64,000 bases of DNA from Clostridium sp. MSJ-8 (GCF_018918325.1 NZ_JAHLQH010000043.1:1-64000); one strand, 5' to 3'. Shown: positions 17,321-27,046, counted from the stretch's first letter. The notes: generated from the letters alone by a model not told the origin. A program made the numbers and translations.

Positions 17321-19416
17321 TACAACCTCACAACCCCTTCTGTTCTTATTTCAACATCATTTGGTATTTCATTTAGCGATAATACCATTAAATGTGGGAA
17401 TGCCATCTCTACTAACTTTCTAAATACTGGTCTTATATTAGGTGAAACTAATACTATTTGTTGATTATTATAGAAATAAACACTATCTAAAGTTTCTTTT
17501 AATTTCTTAAATAAATTAGTTGTAACATCAGGATCTATTGCTGGGAATGATCCATTTATAGATTTTTGAACATTACTTGCAATTAATTGTTCTATTTGAG
17601 GATCTAATGTAACTACAGTTATTGCTCTATCTTCATTAACCACTTGATTACATATTGTCCTTGCAAGTGCATATCTTACGTATTCAGTAAGAACCTCAAT
17701 ATCTTTTGTGTTTCTAGAATTATCAGCAAGTGATTCCATAATTGTTACAAGATCTTTTATAGGAACTTTTTCTCTTAATAAATTTTGTAATACCTTCTGT
17801 AATTCTCCTATTGTAAGAAGATCTGGTATTAATTCTTCAACAACAGCTGAATACTTCTCTTTTAAGTTATCAACAAGTAATTTAACTTCTTGTCTACCTA
17901 ATAATTCATATGCATGTGCCTTAATAGTTTCAGTTAAATGTGTAACCATAACAGTTGTTGGATCAACTACTGTTAATCCTTTAATTTCAGCTTCTTCTCT
18001 CTGATCTTTATTAATCCATACAGCTGGAAGGTTAAATGTAGGTTCTATAGTTTTAATTCCAGGTATATCTGAATTTTCTCCAGTTGGGTCCATACATAAC
18101 AACATATTAGCCATAAGCTCTGCAGATGCTATTACTGTTCCTCTTATTTTAATAACATACTCATTTGTCTTTAACTGAAGATTATCTCTTATTCTAATAG
18201 GTTGTACAACAATACCCATCTCTATAGCACATTGTCTTCTTACAGATGCAATTCTCTGTAATAAATCACCACCTGATGATTCATCTGCAAGTGGTATTAA
18301 ACCATATCCTATTTCTACCTCCATTGGTTCAACAGAAATAAGATTCATAACATTTTCTGGTTCTCTTCTCTCTACTTCCATTGTTTCTTCTTGCTCTAAC
18401 ACTTGCTCAAGTTTCTGCTTATTTTTATTTTCTTTAAATAACATATAAGCTAAAAATCCAGTTGCTGCTGAAGCAAATAAAAATGGTACCTTAGGCATTT
18501 GTGGAATAAGAGCTAATGCAAACATAACTCCACTAGCTATAGCAATAGCTACTGGGAATCCTGTTAATTGTTTTGCCAAATTCTTACCTACATTATCGCT
18601 ATTACCTGCACGAGTAACTAATATACCTGATGATGTTGATATAAGTAGTGCTGGAATCTGACCTACTAACCCATCACCAACTGTTAATCTTATGTATCTT
18701 TGTGCCGCATCTGCTATATCCATATTTTTCATTACCACACCAATTACTATACCACCTAGTATATTAATCATTGTAATAACTATACCTGCTATAGCATCAC
18801 CTTTTACGAACTTAGAAGCACCATCCATAGAACCATAGAAGTCTGCTTCTTCTTGCAATTCTTGTCTCTTTTTCTTTGCTGTTGCTTCGTCAATAAGACC
18901 TGCATTTAAATCAGCATCTATACTCATTTGTTTACCTGGCATAGCATCAAGTGTAAATCTAGCTGATACTTCTGAAACTCTACCAGAACCATTTGTAATT
19001 ACTATAAACTGAATTACCATAATGATAAGGAAAATAATTATACCAACAACATAATTACCTCCTATAACGAATTCACCAAAAGCATCTATTATATTACCAG
19101 CATCACCTTCTGTTAATATAAGTCTTGTAGATGATATATTTAATGCTAATCTATATAATGTTGTAACAAGTAATAATGTTGGAAATACTGATAATTGCAA
19201 TACATTTGTGGCAAATACAGTAATTAACATAATTGTTATAGCTAATGTTATATTAATAGCTAATAATAAATCTAACACACCTTTAGGCAGAGGTATTATA
19301 ATCATCATTACAATCATTATAATGGCAACTGCAACAAATATATCTAGATTATCTTTTATGTTTATTCGACTCTTTCTTTCTTGTAACAATTTAATCCCAT
19401 CCTTCTCTTTACACAT
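17320..19416 (-). CDS. flhA: Flagellar type III export apparatus protein FlhA
   Basis: Export-gate membrane protein. It has eight predicted N-terminal membrane helices (about 25-325) with the conserved cytoplasmic FHIPEP-type loop (VSARFTLDAMPGKQMSIDAD), then a cytosolic domain of about 350 residues. That domain includes the chaperone-docking region and PAVWI and QEVKLLVDNLKEKY blocks. Length 698 is normal. The ATG at 19416 has no obvious SD. An in-frame TTG at 19389 is preceded by GAGAAGGATGGG and may be the real start, which would remove nine residues. Confidence 0.96.
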   Translation of the reverse strand: MCKEKDGIKLLQERKSRINIKDNLDIFVAVAIIMIVMMIIIPLPKGVLDLLLAINITLAITIMLITVFATNVLQLSVFPTLLLVTTLYRLALNISSTRLILTEGDAGNIIDAFGEFVIGGNYVVGIIIFLIIMVIQFIVITNGSGRVSEVSARFTLDAMPGKQMSIDADLNAGLIDEATAKKKRQELQEEADFYGSMDGASKFVKGDAIAGIVITMINILGGIVIGVVMKNMDIADAAQRYIRLTVGDGLVGQIPALLISTSSGILVTRAGNSDNVGKNLAKQLTGFPVAIAIASGVMFALALIPQMPKVPFLFASAATGFLAYMLFKENKNKQKLEQVLEQEETMEVERREPENVMNLISVEPMEVEIGYGLIPLADESSGGDLLQRIASVRRQCAIEMGIVVQPIRIRDNLQLKTNEYVIKIRGTVIASAELMANMLLCMDPTGENSDIPGIKTIEPTFNLPAVWINKDQREEAEIKGLTVVDPTTVMVTHLTETIKAHAYELLGRQEVKLLVDNLKEKYSAVVEELIPDLLTIGELQKVLQNLLREKVPIKDLVTIMESLADNSRNTKDIEVLTEYVRYALARTICNQVVNEDRAITVVTLDPQIEQLIASNVQKSINGSFPAIDPDVTTNLFKKLKETLDSVYFYNNQQIVLVSPNIRPVFRKLVEMAFPHLMVLSLNEIPNDVEIRTEGVVRL

Positions 19417-19427
19417 TTATACAAGTG

Positions 19428-21269
19428 TTACTTCTTGTTTTTTAATTTAAATACCATAGCTAAAATTTCTGCTACCGCTTGATACATATCTTGAGGAATT
19501 TCTTCATCAATCTCAACTTTCTCATACATCATTCTAGCGAGAGGTTTATTCTCCATAATTGGCACATCATGTTCTTTTGCTATTTCTTTTATTTTAAGTG
19601 CTATATTATCAGCACCCTTTGCTACTACCTTCGGAGCTTCCATCTCTCCATCGATATACTTTATAGCTATAGCTAAATGAGTAGGGTTAGTTATAACTAC
19701 TGTTGCATCTGGAACAGCTTCCATCATTCTTCTAGTTGCTATCTGTCTTTGTTTCTGTCTTATCTTACTCTTAATCTTTGGATCTCCTTCCATTTGCTTG
19801 TATTCATCTTTTACTTCTTGTTTTGTCATTCTCATATCTTTTTTGAATATTCTCTTCTGTAAGATGTAATCTATAATTGATAATATAACCATAAATAATG
19901 ATATTCTAAAGAATAAATTCACAATTAAACTTTTAACTTCTTTAGCTATTTCTATAATTCTTATATTACCAACTTGAAGTAATGAATTATAATTTTCTTT
20001 TACAAACGAATAAGCAAAAAACCCTATCATTGTTACTACAATTAGATTTTTAACAAGATCTAATAAAGCTTTCTTAGAAAAAAGATTTTTAAAACCATTT
20101 ATAGGATTTATCTTATTTAAGTTAAACTTAAGTGGTTCTGATGTAAACATAAAACCTGTTTGCACTATACTAGCAACCATACCTGCAATACTTATAGATA
20201 CTAGAAATGGTAATACGCATATTGCTGACTTTATCATGAAATTAAGAGTAATTTGTTTTAATGATAAATCAGTAACATCAATTAGTAAGCCATCACTCAA
20301 ATAAAATTGCATTACATCCTTAAGTGTAGAAGCTATTAATCCAGTTGCAAGTAGAATAAGAAGTGTACATGCAACTAATGATACTGCAAGAGGTAAATCT
20401 TTACTTCTTGCCACCTGACCTTTTTTCTTAGCATCAGATAATTTCTTACTTGTTGGTTCTTCTGTCTTATCATCTTTCGCAAAGAAAAATACTATAGGGC
20501 AAGCTGTAAATGCTTTTAGTATGTTATAAAGTATCTTCTCTATTCCATCAAATCCATAATTAAGAGTTTTTAATAATATAGGTAATATAGCTGTTAATGT
20601 AACTAATCCAATAACTATCTTTATTGGAATTCCTAAAATTAATATATTAATCTGCGGAACAGTTCTAGAAACAAGAGCCATAGACATTTCCGCAATAAAT
20701 ATTACAAGTATTATTGGTAATGCTATTCTTATACCTAGTTCGAAATATTTAACAAAAGCACCTATCAATGTTTCAAAAGAATTAGAAAAATTAATTCCTT
20801 TTCCTATAGGAACAATACTAAAGCTTTTTATTAAACAACCGATTAATACATAGTGACCATTTGCTACAAAAAATAAAACTAATGCTATATTGTGCATTAA
20901 ATTAGACAAAATAGTAGTATTTTCAGAACTATTTGGATCTACTACATTCATCATAGCAAATCCAACTTGAAGATCTATAAATGCACCAGCCATCTTGACT
21001 ACTTGGAATACTATATTAACTATTATTCCCAAAGTCACACCACACAAAACTTCACATAAAAGGCCATAAATCAAAGAATAATTACTATCTATATTAAGAA
21101 CTGATCCATAGTCTATACCTGAAATCACGCCAAAAGACAGAATCATTCCTATAACTCCTTTTAGTATCTTAGGTGTTCCATTTGGAAAAAATACTTTTGT
21201 AGCTAATAAAAATGTTGTTATTCTAATAAATATAAAAAATAATGCTAGAAAGTAGGCTGTATCTATCAT
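19428..21269 (-). CDS. fliR/flhB: Fused FliR-FlhB flagellar export protein
   Basis: One 613-residue protein joins the two export-gate components. The N-terminal half (about 1-255) is FliR, with six hydrophobic helices and the FALQVGFAMMNVVDPNS-like region. The C-terminal half is FlhB, opening at TEEPTSKKLSDAKKKGQVARS, with four membrane helices and the autocleavage motif NPTH (VVITNPTHLAIAIKY) followed by the FlhB C-domain. The fusion is known in cluster I clostridia. It implies fixed 1:1 stoichiometry of parts that are normally separate. No stop codon or SD is visible at the junction. Confidence 0.95.
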   Translation of the reverse strand: MIDTAYFLALFFIFIRITTFLLATKVFFPNGTPKILKGVIGMILSFGVISGIDYGSVLNIDSNYSLIYGLLCEVLCGVTLGIIVNIVFQVVKMAGAFIDLQVGFAMMNVVDPNSSENTTILSNLMHNIALVLFFVANGHYVLIGCLIKSFSIVPIGKGINFSNSFETLIGAFVKYFELGIRIALPIILVIFIAEMSMALVSRTVPQINILILGIPIKIVIGLVTLTAILPILLKTLNYGFDGIEKILYNILKAFTACPIVFFFAKDDKTEEPTSKKLSDAKKKGQVARSKDLPLAVSLVACTLLILLATGLIASTLKDVMQFYLSDGLLIDVTDLSLKQITLNFMIKSAICVLPFLVSISIAGMVASIVQTGFMFTSEPLKFNLNKINPINGFKNLFSKKALLDLVKNLIVVTMIGFFAYSFVKENYNSLLQVGNIRIIEIAKEVKSLIVNLFFRISLFMVILSIIDYILQKRIFKKDMRMTKQEVKDEYKQMEGDPKIKSKIRQKQRQIATRRMMEAVPDATVVITNPTHLAIAIKYIDGEMEAPKVVAKGADNIALKIKEIAKEHDVPIMENKPLARMMYEKVEIDEEIPQDMYQAVAEILAMVFKLKNKK

Positions 21270-21279
21270 GCTCTACCCC

Positions 21280-21549
21280 CTATGAAGTTATTTTGCTTAT
21301 TATATCAAAAATTCTTTCTGTAAATGCTGTTAACTTATGTAGCATCCAACTTCCTGTCATTATTCCTATAATGGCCATACCAATTAATTTAGGCAAGAAT
21401 GTTAATGTTTGCTCATGAATCTGAGTTGTTGCTTGTAATATACTAATTATAAGTCCTATTACAACTGCTACTATAAGCATAGGTGCAGCTACTGTTAATG
21501 CTGTTGTTATAGCATCTTTAAGTACACCGGATATTAAACTTTCTGTCAT
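21280..21549 (-). CDS. fliQ: Flagellar export apparatus protein FliQ
   Basis: Small inner-membrane export-gate subunit with two hydrophobic helices (ALTVAAPMLIVAVVIGLIIS and LIGMAIIGIMTGSWML) and the conserved connecting segment LQATTQIHEQTLTFLPK. Its length of 89 is exactly the family size. It sits between fliP and the fliR-flhB fusion with a GAGAGGTG SD. Confidence 0.96.
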   Translation of the reverse strand: MTESLISGVLKDAITTALTVAAPMLIVAVVIGLIISILQATTQIHEQTLTFLPKLIGMAIIGIMTGSWMLHKLTAFTERIFDIISKITS

Positions 21550-21569
21550 ATCTTATTTCACCTCTCATT

Positions 21570-22358
21570 TTACCCAAAACTGACAATCAAAGACTTCACT
21601 AGCAGATTCCATCCATCTACCATTACAAATAACAATAATTTAAATGGTAATGAAACCATAGCTGGTGGTAGCATCATCATTCCCATAGACATAAGAATAC
21701 TACCAACAATTAAGTCTATTAATATAAACGGTATGTACAATAAAAAACCTATTTGAAATGCTGTCTTAAGCTCACTTATTGCAAAAGCAGGAACTAATGC
21801 TGTAAATGGAACATTCTCTTCTGTAAGTTCACTTTTATCTATATTAGCTGCTTCTACAAATAATTGTAGATCCTTCTGTCTAGTTTGTTTAAGCATAAAT
21901 GCTTTAATTGGTTTTGACCCTTTTTCTATAGCCTCTTGTTGCGTTATTTCCTCATTTAAATAAGGCTTTATCGCTTCTTTGTTTACTTGTGTTGCTACTG
22001 GTGTCATTATAAAAAATGTCATAAATAACGCTAATCCTACCAATATCTGATTAGGTATTGATTGTGATGCTCCTATTGCTGTTTTTAAGAAAGAGAGAAC
22101 CACAATTATTCTTGTAAATGATGTTACCATTATCAATATTGAAGGCAATAATGATAATACTGTTAATAATATTAATAACTTCACATTACTAACATAATCT
22201 TTTGGAGTACTCTCACTACCATCACCTACTGATATATTAACATTGGGAACATCAACTTCTGTTGGTGCAGCATAAGCTACAACACTTACTATACCTATCA
22301 TTAATAAAGTAAGAAAAAGTATTCTCTTAAAGTTCTTGCTCTTTATAAATTTTTTCAT
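21570..22358 (-). CDS. fliP: Flagellar export apparatus protein FliP
   Basis: Export-gate membrane protein. An N-terminal signal-like hydrophobic segment is followed by the conserved LLTVLSLLPSILIMVTSFTR, TAIGASQSIPNQILVGLALF, and C-terminal IDLIVGSILMSMGMMMLPPA segments. Length 262 is normal. The ATG lies 32 bases inside the end of fliO, with GAAGGAAGAGAAG as SD, so translation is probably coupled. Confidence 0.96.
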   Translation of the reverse strand: MKKFIKSKNFKRILFLTLLMIGIVSVVAYAAPTEVDVPNVNISVGDGSESTPKDYVSNVKLLILLTVLSLLPSILIMVTSFTRIIVVLSFLKTAIGASQSIPNQILVGLALFMTFFIMTPVATQVNKEAIKPYLNEEITQQEAIEKGSKPIKAFMLKQTRQKDLQLFVEAANIDKSELTEENVPFTALVPAFAISELKTAFQIGFLLYIPFILIDLIVGSILMSMGMMMLPPAMVSLPFKLLLFVMVDGWNLLVKSLIVSFG

Positions 22359-22728
22359 TCTTCTCTTCCTTCGACTTTATTTTATGTATTTTTGTTTTGT
22401 ATTTGTCAAAGTATTTATTAATACTTGCTGACATTTCCTCATACCCTCTACTTTTTTCCTTCTCAATCTTTTCTATTTCTTCTTTAGTTAATTCTTCTAA
22501 CTTCTCTGTATGTCCTGTACTGGTTATTACAACTAACCCCTTTTCCCCTATCTTTATTATACATATTGCACTATCCTTAGTAAGTTGAACTCTATCTATA
22601 ACCTTAATATATTTATTTTCATTAAACTTAGTTAACCCCTTATTACTAAGCTTTGCTGACAAAAATAATAATCCAAATACTAAAGCTAGTGCAAAAACAT
22701 ATCTAAATATTATTATGACTTGATCCAT
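22327..22728 (-). CDS. fliO: Flagellar biosynthesis protein FliO (FliZ)
   Basis: Accessory export-apparatus assembly factor. A single N-terminal membrane helix (IIIFRYVFALALVFGLLFL) is followed by a small beta-rich domain with IKVIDRVQLTKDSAICIIKI and GEKGLVVITSTGHTEKL, the FliO signature. The tail is highly charged and overlaps fliP. Length 133 fits, and the position before fliP is canonical. Confidence 0.88.
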   Translation of the reverse strand: MDQVIIIFRYVFALALVFGLLFLSAKLSNKGLTKFNENKYIKVIDRVQLTKDSAICIIKIGEKGLVVITSTGHTEKLEELTKEEIEKIEKEKSRGYEEMSASINKYFDKYKTKIHKIKSKEEKNEKIYKEQEL

Positions 22729-22740
22729 TATATTACTTCC

Positions 22741-23223
22741 TTACTGTACTAAAAATCCATTTGGGAAATATACATTTACTATTTCACCTTTAGTTAATAT
22801 GCTATTTATAGAATTCTTTAATTCTTTCTTTAATGCTTCTTCATTCGAACTAGTAAAGTCATCAGAACTTTTAGATTGAAGAAATAATACTGCTTTATCT
22901 TGAACTTCTACTGTCTTACTAGTTATTTCGTCCCCAAGTTTAGAATTCTTTTCATTATAAGATATATACACTGTAGTCTTTAAGAATCTATCTTTTCCAT
23001 CTGCTAAATTAACTGTAACATCTTCTAATATTGGTACTTTAGTTTCTACTATAACTTTTGCCTTTTGACTATTTTTTTGCATAAACAGATATGCACCACC
23101 AAAGGCTCCTACACCAAGTACAACTACTAAAATCACAATAATAATTATAGGATTCATTTTTTTGCCCTTAGAAGCTTCTTGTTCATTTACATTTTCGTTA
23201 TTTTCCACTTTATTTTTTGCCAT
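22741..23223 (-). CDS. fliL: Flagellar basal body-associated protein FliL
   Basis: Single-pass stator-associated protein that supports torque generation. A basic cytoplasmic tail precedes the membrane helix PIIIIVILVVVLGVGAFGGA, then a periplasm-facing domain with VNLADGKDRFLKTTVYISY and the C-terminal ILTKGEIVNVYFPNGFLVQ block. Length 160 is normal. Its ATG overlaps the motB stop (TAATG). Confidence 0.94.
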   Translation of the reverse strand: MAKNKVENNENVNEQEASKGKKMNPIIIIVILVVVLGVGAFGGAYLFMQKNSQKAKVIVETKVPILEDVTVNLADGKDRFLKTTVYISYNEKNSKLGDEITSKTVEVQDKAVLFLQSKSSDDFTSSNEEALKKELKNSINSILTKGEIVNVYFPNGFLVQ

Positions 23224-23963
23224 TATTTTCCCTCCTCATTATTTGCAACAATTAATATGTTAACCCTTCTATTTAAAGCTTTATGCTCTTCTGAATCATT
23301 TGGATATAAAGGTTCAGTATCCCCAAGTCCTTGGAATACAAATCTTGAAGCATCTTGACCTTTTTCCTCAACAAAATATCTTAAAACTCTTGAAGCTCTT
23401 GCACCTGATAACTCATAATTTGAAGGGAATTGATAAGTGTTAATTGGAACATTATCTGTATGTCCTTCTATTATAATATTGTTAGGTAAAGTAGCAATAA
23501 GAGCATTTATCTTATCTAAGACTTCTTTTGAATTATCTTTTAAATCTGCTTGTCCAGTTTCAAATAAAATACTATCTTTTATCTGAATTATAACTCCTCT
23601 TTTATCAGATATTATTGAAACAATTGATGATAAATCATTTTCATCTACAAACTTCTTAACATCATCATAAGTACTACTTTCTCCATTTTCTCCTGTCTGA
23701 TTTTCATTGTCTGTTGTAGTTGTTTCTTCCCCACCTATTAGAGGAACTTCTCCTTGATATATGTCATACTCTAATATTGTCTTAGCATCATTTCCTGTCA
23801 TAAGTGAATTAAGTGCTTGTGATATCTGTTGGAATTTTGCTGAATCAACAGAACTCATTGAGTATAGTAAAACGAAGAATGTCATAAGTAGAGTTATTGT
23901 ATCTGCATATGTGTCTATCCAGCTTGACTCAGGCAACTTAAGCTTTTTCTTTTTCTTAGCCAT
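23223..23963 (-). CDS. motB: Flagellar motor stator protein MotB
   Basis: Peptidoglycan-anchored half of the ion-driven stator. A basic N-terminus leads to the single helix with the ion-binding Asp (WIDTYADTITLLMTFFVLL, Asp 21). The C-terminal OmpA-like domain has ILFETGQADLKDNSKEVLDK and IEGHTDNVPI for peptidoglycan binding. Length 246 is normal. Four bases separate it from motA. Whether the ion is H+ or Na+ cannot be decided reliably here. Confidence 0.95.
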   Translation of the reverse strand: MAKKKKKLKLPESSWIDTYADTITLLMTFFVLLYSMSSVDSAKFQQISQALNSLMTGNDAKTILEYDIYQGEVPLIGGEETTTTDNENQTGENGESSTYDDVKKFVDENDLSSIVSIISDKRGVIIQIKDSILFETGQADLKDNSKEVLDKINALIATLPNNIIIEGHTDNVPINTYQFPSNYELSGARASRVLRYFVEEKGQDASRFVFQGLGDTEPLYPNDSEEHKALNRRVNILIVANNEEGK

Positions 23964-23966
23964 ACC

Positions 23967-24770
23967 TTATACAACCCCTTCACTATTTTCTCCATTAGCT
24001 TTATAAAATGCAGCTTTATCTTTAGGATTTAAATATGTAACTAACTTCTCTTCAACTATTCTTGGATTAACTCCTGATTGAATAGCTAGTATACCTTCTA
24101 ACATCATTTCTCTGTTCTTAACTTCTTTTGCATTTTTCTTTCCTAGCTTTGTTGCTATAGGATTACATATTGAGTTAGCTAATAATGAACCATAAAATGT
24201 TGTAATTAATGCTTTACCCATACCACCTGCAATTTTAGATGCATCATCTAGAGATACAAGCATTTGAATAAGTCCTATTAATGTACCTAACATACCAAAA
24301 GCTGGTGCAAATGCTCCCCATGTAGATACAACACCTGCATTAGTAGCATGTCTATCTTCCATTTCTGATATTTCAAGTTCTAATATCTCTCTAATTGTTT
24401 CAGGTTCTATACCATCAACAACCATCTGAAGACCTTTCTTCAAAAATTCATCATCTAAATTAGATATTTCTTCTTCTAGTGACAATAATCCTTCTTTTCT
24501 TGCTCTTTTTGATAAAGATGAGAATTGATTGATTATATCAATATTGGAAACCTTTATTTCTTTAAAGCTTTGTGCAATAATTGAAAAAAGGTTCTTAGTT
24601 TCTTCCATTGAAGATGTCATTATAGTAGCTGCAAGGGAACCTCCTACTGTTATAAATATTGATGATGTATCCCAGAACATTCCTAGACCATTCTCATTTA
24701 ACATACCCATAAGTATAAGTGCTAAACCACCTATTAACCCAACAATGGTTAAAATATCTGTTTTTTTCAT
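23967..24770 (-). CDS. motA: Flagellar motor stator protein MotA
   Basis: Four-helix membrane subunit of the stator that transmits force to FliG. The N-terminal ILTIVGLIGGLALILMGM, the cytoplasmic loop with EETKNLFS and RKEGLLSLEEEISN, and the C-terminal GAFAPAFGMLGTLIGLIQML segment containing the conserved Pro match MotA/PomA. Length 267 is normal. The SD is AGGAGG. Confidence 0.95.
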   Translation of the reverse strand: MKKTDILTIVGLIGGLALILMGMLNENGLGMFWDTSSIFITVGGSLAATIMTSSMEETKNLFSIIAQSFKEIKVSNIDIINQFSSLSKRARKEGLLSLEEEISNLDDEFLKKGLQMVVDGIEPETIREILELEISEMEDRHATNAGVVSTWGAFAPAFGMLGTLIGLIQMLVSLDDASKIAGGMGKALITTFYGSLLANSICNPIATKLGKKNAKEVKNREMMLEGILAIQSGVNPRIVEEKLVTYLNPKDKAAFYKANGENSEGVV

Positions 24771-24781
24771 TTTTCTGCCTC

Positions 24782-24973
24782 CTATAATTTATAAGTAAAT
24801 ATTCTATTCTTATACTTTATAACTGCATCTTTTACTTCATCTATACTTTCTAGTACAAGATACTTTTTACCATTAACCAGAGTAATTAATGTTTCTGGAA
24901 CTTCTTCTATCTTCTCAATATGATCAGCATTCAGAACAAAAGACTTATTGTTCATTCCTGTTAAATCAATCAT
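24782..24973 (-). CDS. flbD: FlbD family flagellar protein
   Basis: Short protein (63 residues from ATG 24973) of the FlbD family, widespread between flgE and motA in Firmicutes and of uncertain role. It carries the family pattern MIDLTGMNNKSFVLNADHIE then ETLITLVNGKKYLVLES. The longer frame to 25012 would add 13 residues running back over the SD GGGTGGAGAG, so I reject it. Confidence 0.9.
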   Translation of the reverse strand: MIDLTGMNNKSFVLNADHIEKIEEVPETLITLVNGKKYLVLESIDEVKDAVIKYKNRIFTYKL

Positions 24974-25000
24974 TCTCTCCACCCTCTCTTCTAAGTTTTT

Positions 25001-25046
25001 AATCAACAACAATTAGCTACAATTACGTAGCTAATTATTGTTGATT
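25001..25046 (-). promoter_or_regulatory. 20-bp intercistronic hairpin between flgE and flbD
   Basis: The arms 25001-25020 and 25027-25046 form a 20-bp stem with a 6-base loop. The single irregular pair is a G-U wobble on the minus (operon) strand but a C-A mismatch on the plus strand, which suggests that it functions in the operon transcript. There is no T-run after it on the minus strand, so a plain terminator is unlikely. An mRNA-processing or stabilising element is more plausible. Confidence 0.6.
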
Positions 25047-25057
25047 ACATTAATTAT

Positions 25058-27046
25058 TTATCTTACTAAATTTATAATATCTTGTAATATTTCATCACCA
25101 GTATTAATCATCTTTGAACTAGCTTGGAAAGCTCTAGTTGCAGTTATCATATCTGTAAATTGTTCAGCAAGGTCAACATTTGACATCTCTAAATAATTCT
25201 GAACAAAATCTCCAAATCCTAAACTATTATCTTCACCAGTAGTATTAACACCAGATCTTAAAATAGGATCACCAGAGTTAACTGATGTAGAGAAAAGGTT
25301 TCCTGATTCTCTAGTTAAACCTTCTTGGTTCTTAAATGTTGCCATTGCTATCTGTCCTAACGCTGCACAACTACCATCTTCTAGAACAGCACTTATTATA
25401 CCGTTAGTTTGAATAGTATAACTTACTACTGATAATTCATCAGTTGATCCTGCAACTTTTACAGTATCAGGAATCTTTAAACTCTTTAATGAACCATCAT
25501 AACAATTAACAGTTGCATTAGCACTTACGAAATATATTTCTCCATCTCCAGATATACTTTGTACTGGTGTACCACCATAAGTTGTATCTGATTCACTATT
25601 AGATATTTTTGCAATTTTTGTTTCTGTTTTAGGAATCTCTAAACTAACTTCTGTTATGCCTTTTTTAGATAAAGCTGCATTTATTGCATTTGCTACATCT
25701 GTATCATTTAGATTACCTGATACAAAGTCTGCATCTACAGTTATTGTTTTACCCTTTGTATCAACTGTAGCTTGAGTAGTTGTGCCACTAGACATTTTTC
25801 CCATAACAATTTTATAATCATTTAATATAGAGGATGCTAAAGTAGATGTAAATGTAAATGTTGCGCCAAATGCTTTTATAGCACTTGGAACTGTACCATC
25901 TGTACCACCTGCTGTAGCATCTGATTTCATATCTGCTGTTGCTGATGATGTTAATGAGCCTGTTATCTTCTTAACTAACCCATTAACTTTATCATTTATC
26001 TTAGTTGTTAGTTCTTCACTAGATAAACTTGATATTGCATCGAGATTTAAAGTAATTTCTTTTTTTGCAGCATCATATGATATAGGATCAGTAGTTGAAC
26101 CATTTTTAGCTGTTTTAAATGTATAGCCATTACCTTGAGTTCCTTCATTAAATGCTATTGTATACCCTGCAAATGCTATTGTTGCTGGTGCGCTCTTCTC
26201 ACTACCTCCAACTACCTTCTCAGAAGTTAAGTTTGAATACCCTTGAACGCTTCCTGTAACTGATACAGTTTGTGATATTCCTGCTCCTGATAAACCTAAG
26301 TTTATTGCTGTTTGAACAGCTTCTGCTGTTAATGCACTTGTTGTAGAGAAGTCACCATTAACTATTATTTCTTTTGCATTTTTATCAACTGTTGCAGTAG
26401 TACTTGTTCCTTCTGCTATAGTTCCTAATATAACCTTATAATTATTAAGTTGTGATCCAGGTCCAAATACGAAGTTTAATCCTGCTGCAGAAACATTACC
26501 TGACCTCTGAGCTGTAGCTTCTTGTGTACTATCATCATTAGTTACTGAGTATCCCATAACTCTATATCCATCTGATGTTAATAGATTACCTTCTTGGTCT
26601 AATACAAAAGACCCATCTCTTGTATACTTAAGCGAAGATCCAGAAGAAGATAATGATGATGAGCTAATTGAATGATTACCAGCTGTATGACTTACTTGAA
26701 TAACTGAATCACCTGAAACTACAGGTCCTTTACTAACTACAAAATATCCAGTTTGATCTATAGCTACATCTAATGCTCTACCTGTAGATTGTAAGTTACC
26801 ATTTGTCATAACCGAATCTATACTTGCAAGTTGAACACCAAGTCCTACTTGACTAGCATTGATACCACCTTGATTAATAGATGGTGCACTTGCATTTTTT
26901 GATGTTTGGCTTAATGTAGTTGAGAATCTAGCTCTTTGTGATTTAAATCCTGTTGTACTAACATTTGCAATATTATTTCCTATTACATCTAGTTTAGTTT
27001 GGTTTACTTTCATACCACTGATACCTGAATATAATGATCTTAACAT
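25058..27046 (-). CDS. flgE: Flagellar hook protein FlgE with enlarged variable domain
   Basis: Main subunit of the flagellar hook. The D0 termini are conserved: MLRSLYSGISGMKVNQTKLD then VIGNNIANVSTTGFKS, and at the end EMSNVDLAEQFTDMITATRA. At 662 residues it is much longer than the minimal hook protein (about 260-400). The extra length is a Ser/Thr/Gly-rich central region in which a module recurs about three times (near 188-263, 287-365 and 390-470). Two of these share NNYKVILG/NDYKIVMG, a TATVD/QATVD segment and AINLGLS/AINAALS. A strong GGAGGTCG SD is present. The 3' end is followed by the 20-bp hairpin. Confidence 0.95.
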   Translation of the reverse strand: MLRSLYSGISGMKVNQTKLDVIGNNIANVSTTGFKSQRARFSTTLSQTSKNASAPSINQGGINASQVGLGVQLASIDSVMTNGNLQSTGRALDVAIDQTGYFVVSKGPVVSGDSVIQVSHTAGNHSISSSSLSSSGSSLKYTRDGSFVLDQEGNLLTSDGYRVMGYSVTNDDSTQEATAQRSGNVSAAGLNFVFGPGSQLNNYKVILGTIAEGTSTTATVDKNAKEIIVNGDFSTTSALTAEAVQTAINLGLSGAGISQTVSVTGSVQGYSNLTSEKVVGGSEKSAPATIAFAGYTIAFNEGTQGNGYTFKTAKNGSTTDPISYDAAKKEITLNLDAISSLSSEELTTKINDKVNGLVKKITGSLTSSATADMKSDATAGGTDGTVPSAIKAFGATFTFTSTLASSILNDYKIVMGKMSSGTTTQATVDTKGKTITVDADFVSGNLNDTDVANAINAALSKKGITEVSLEIPKTETKIAKISNSESDTTYGGTPVQSISGDGEIYFVSANATVNCYDGSLKSLKIPDTVKVAGSTDELSVVSYTIQTNGIISAVLEDGSCAALGQIAMATFKNQEGLTRESGNLFSTSVNSGDPILRSGVNTTGEDNSLGFGDFVQNYLEMSNVDLAEQFTDMITATRAFQASSKMINTGDEILQDIINLVR

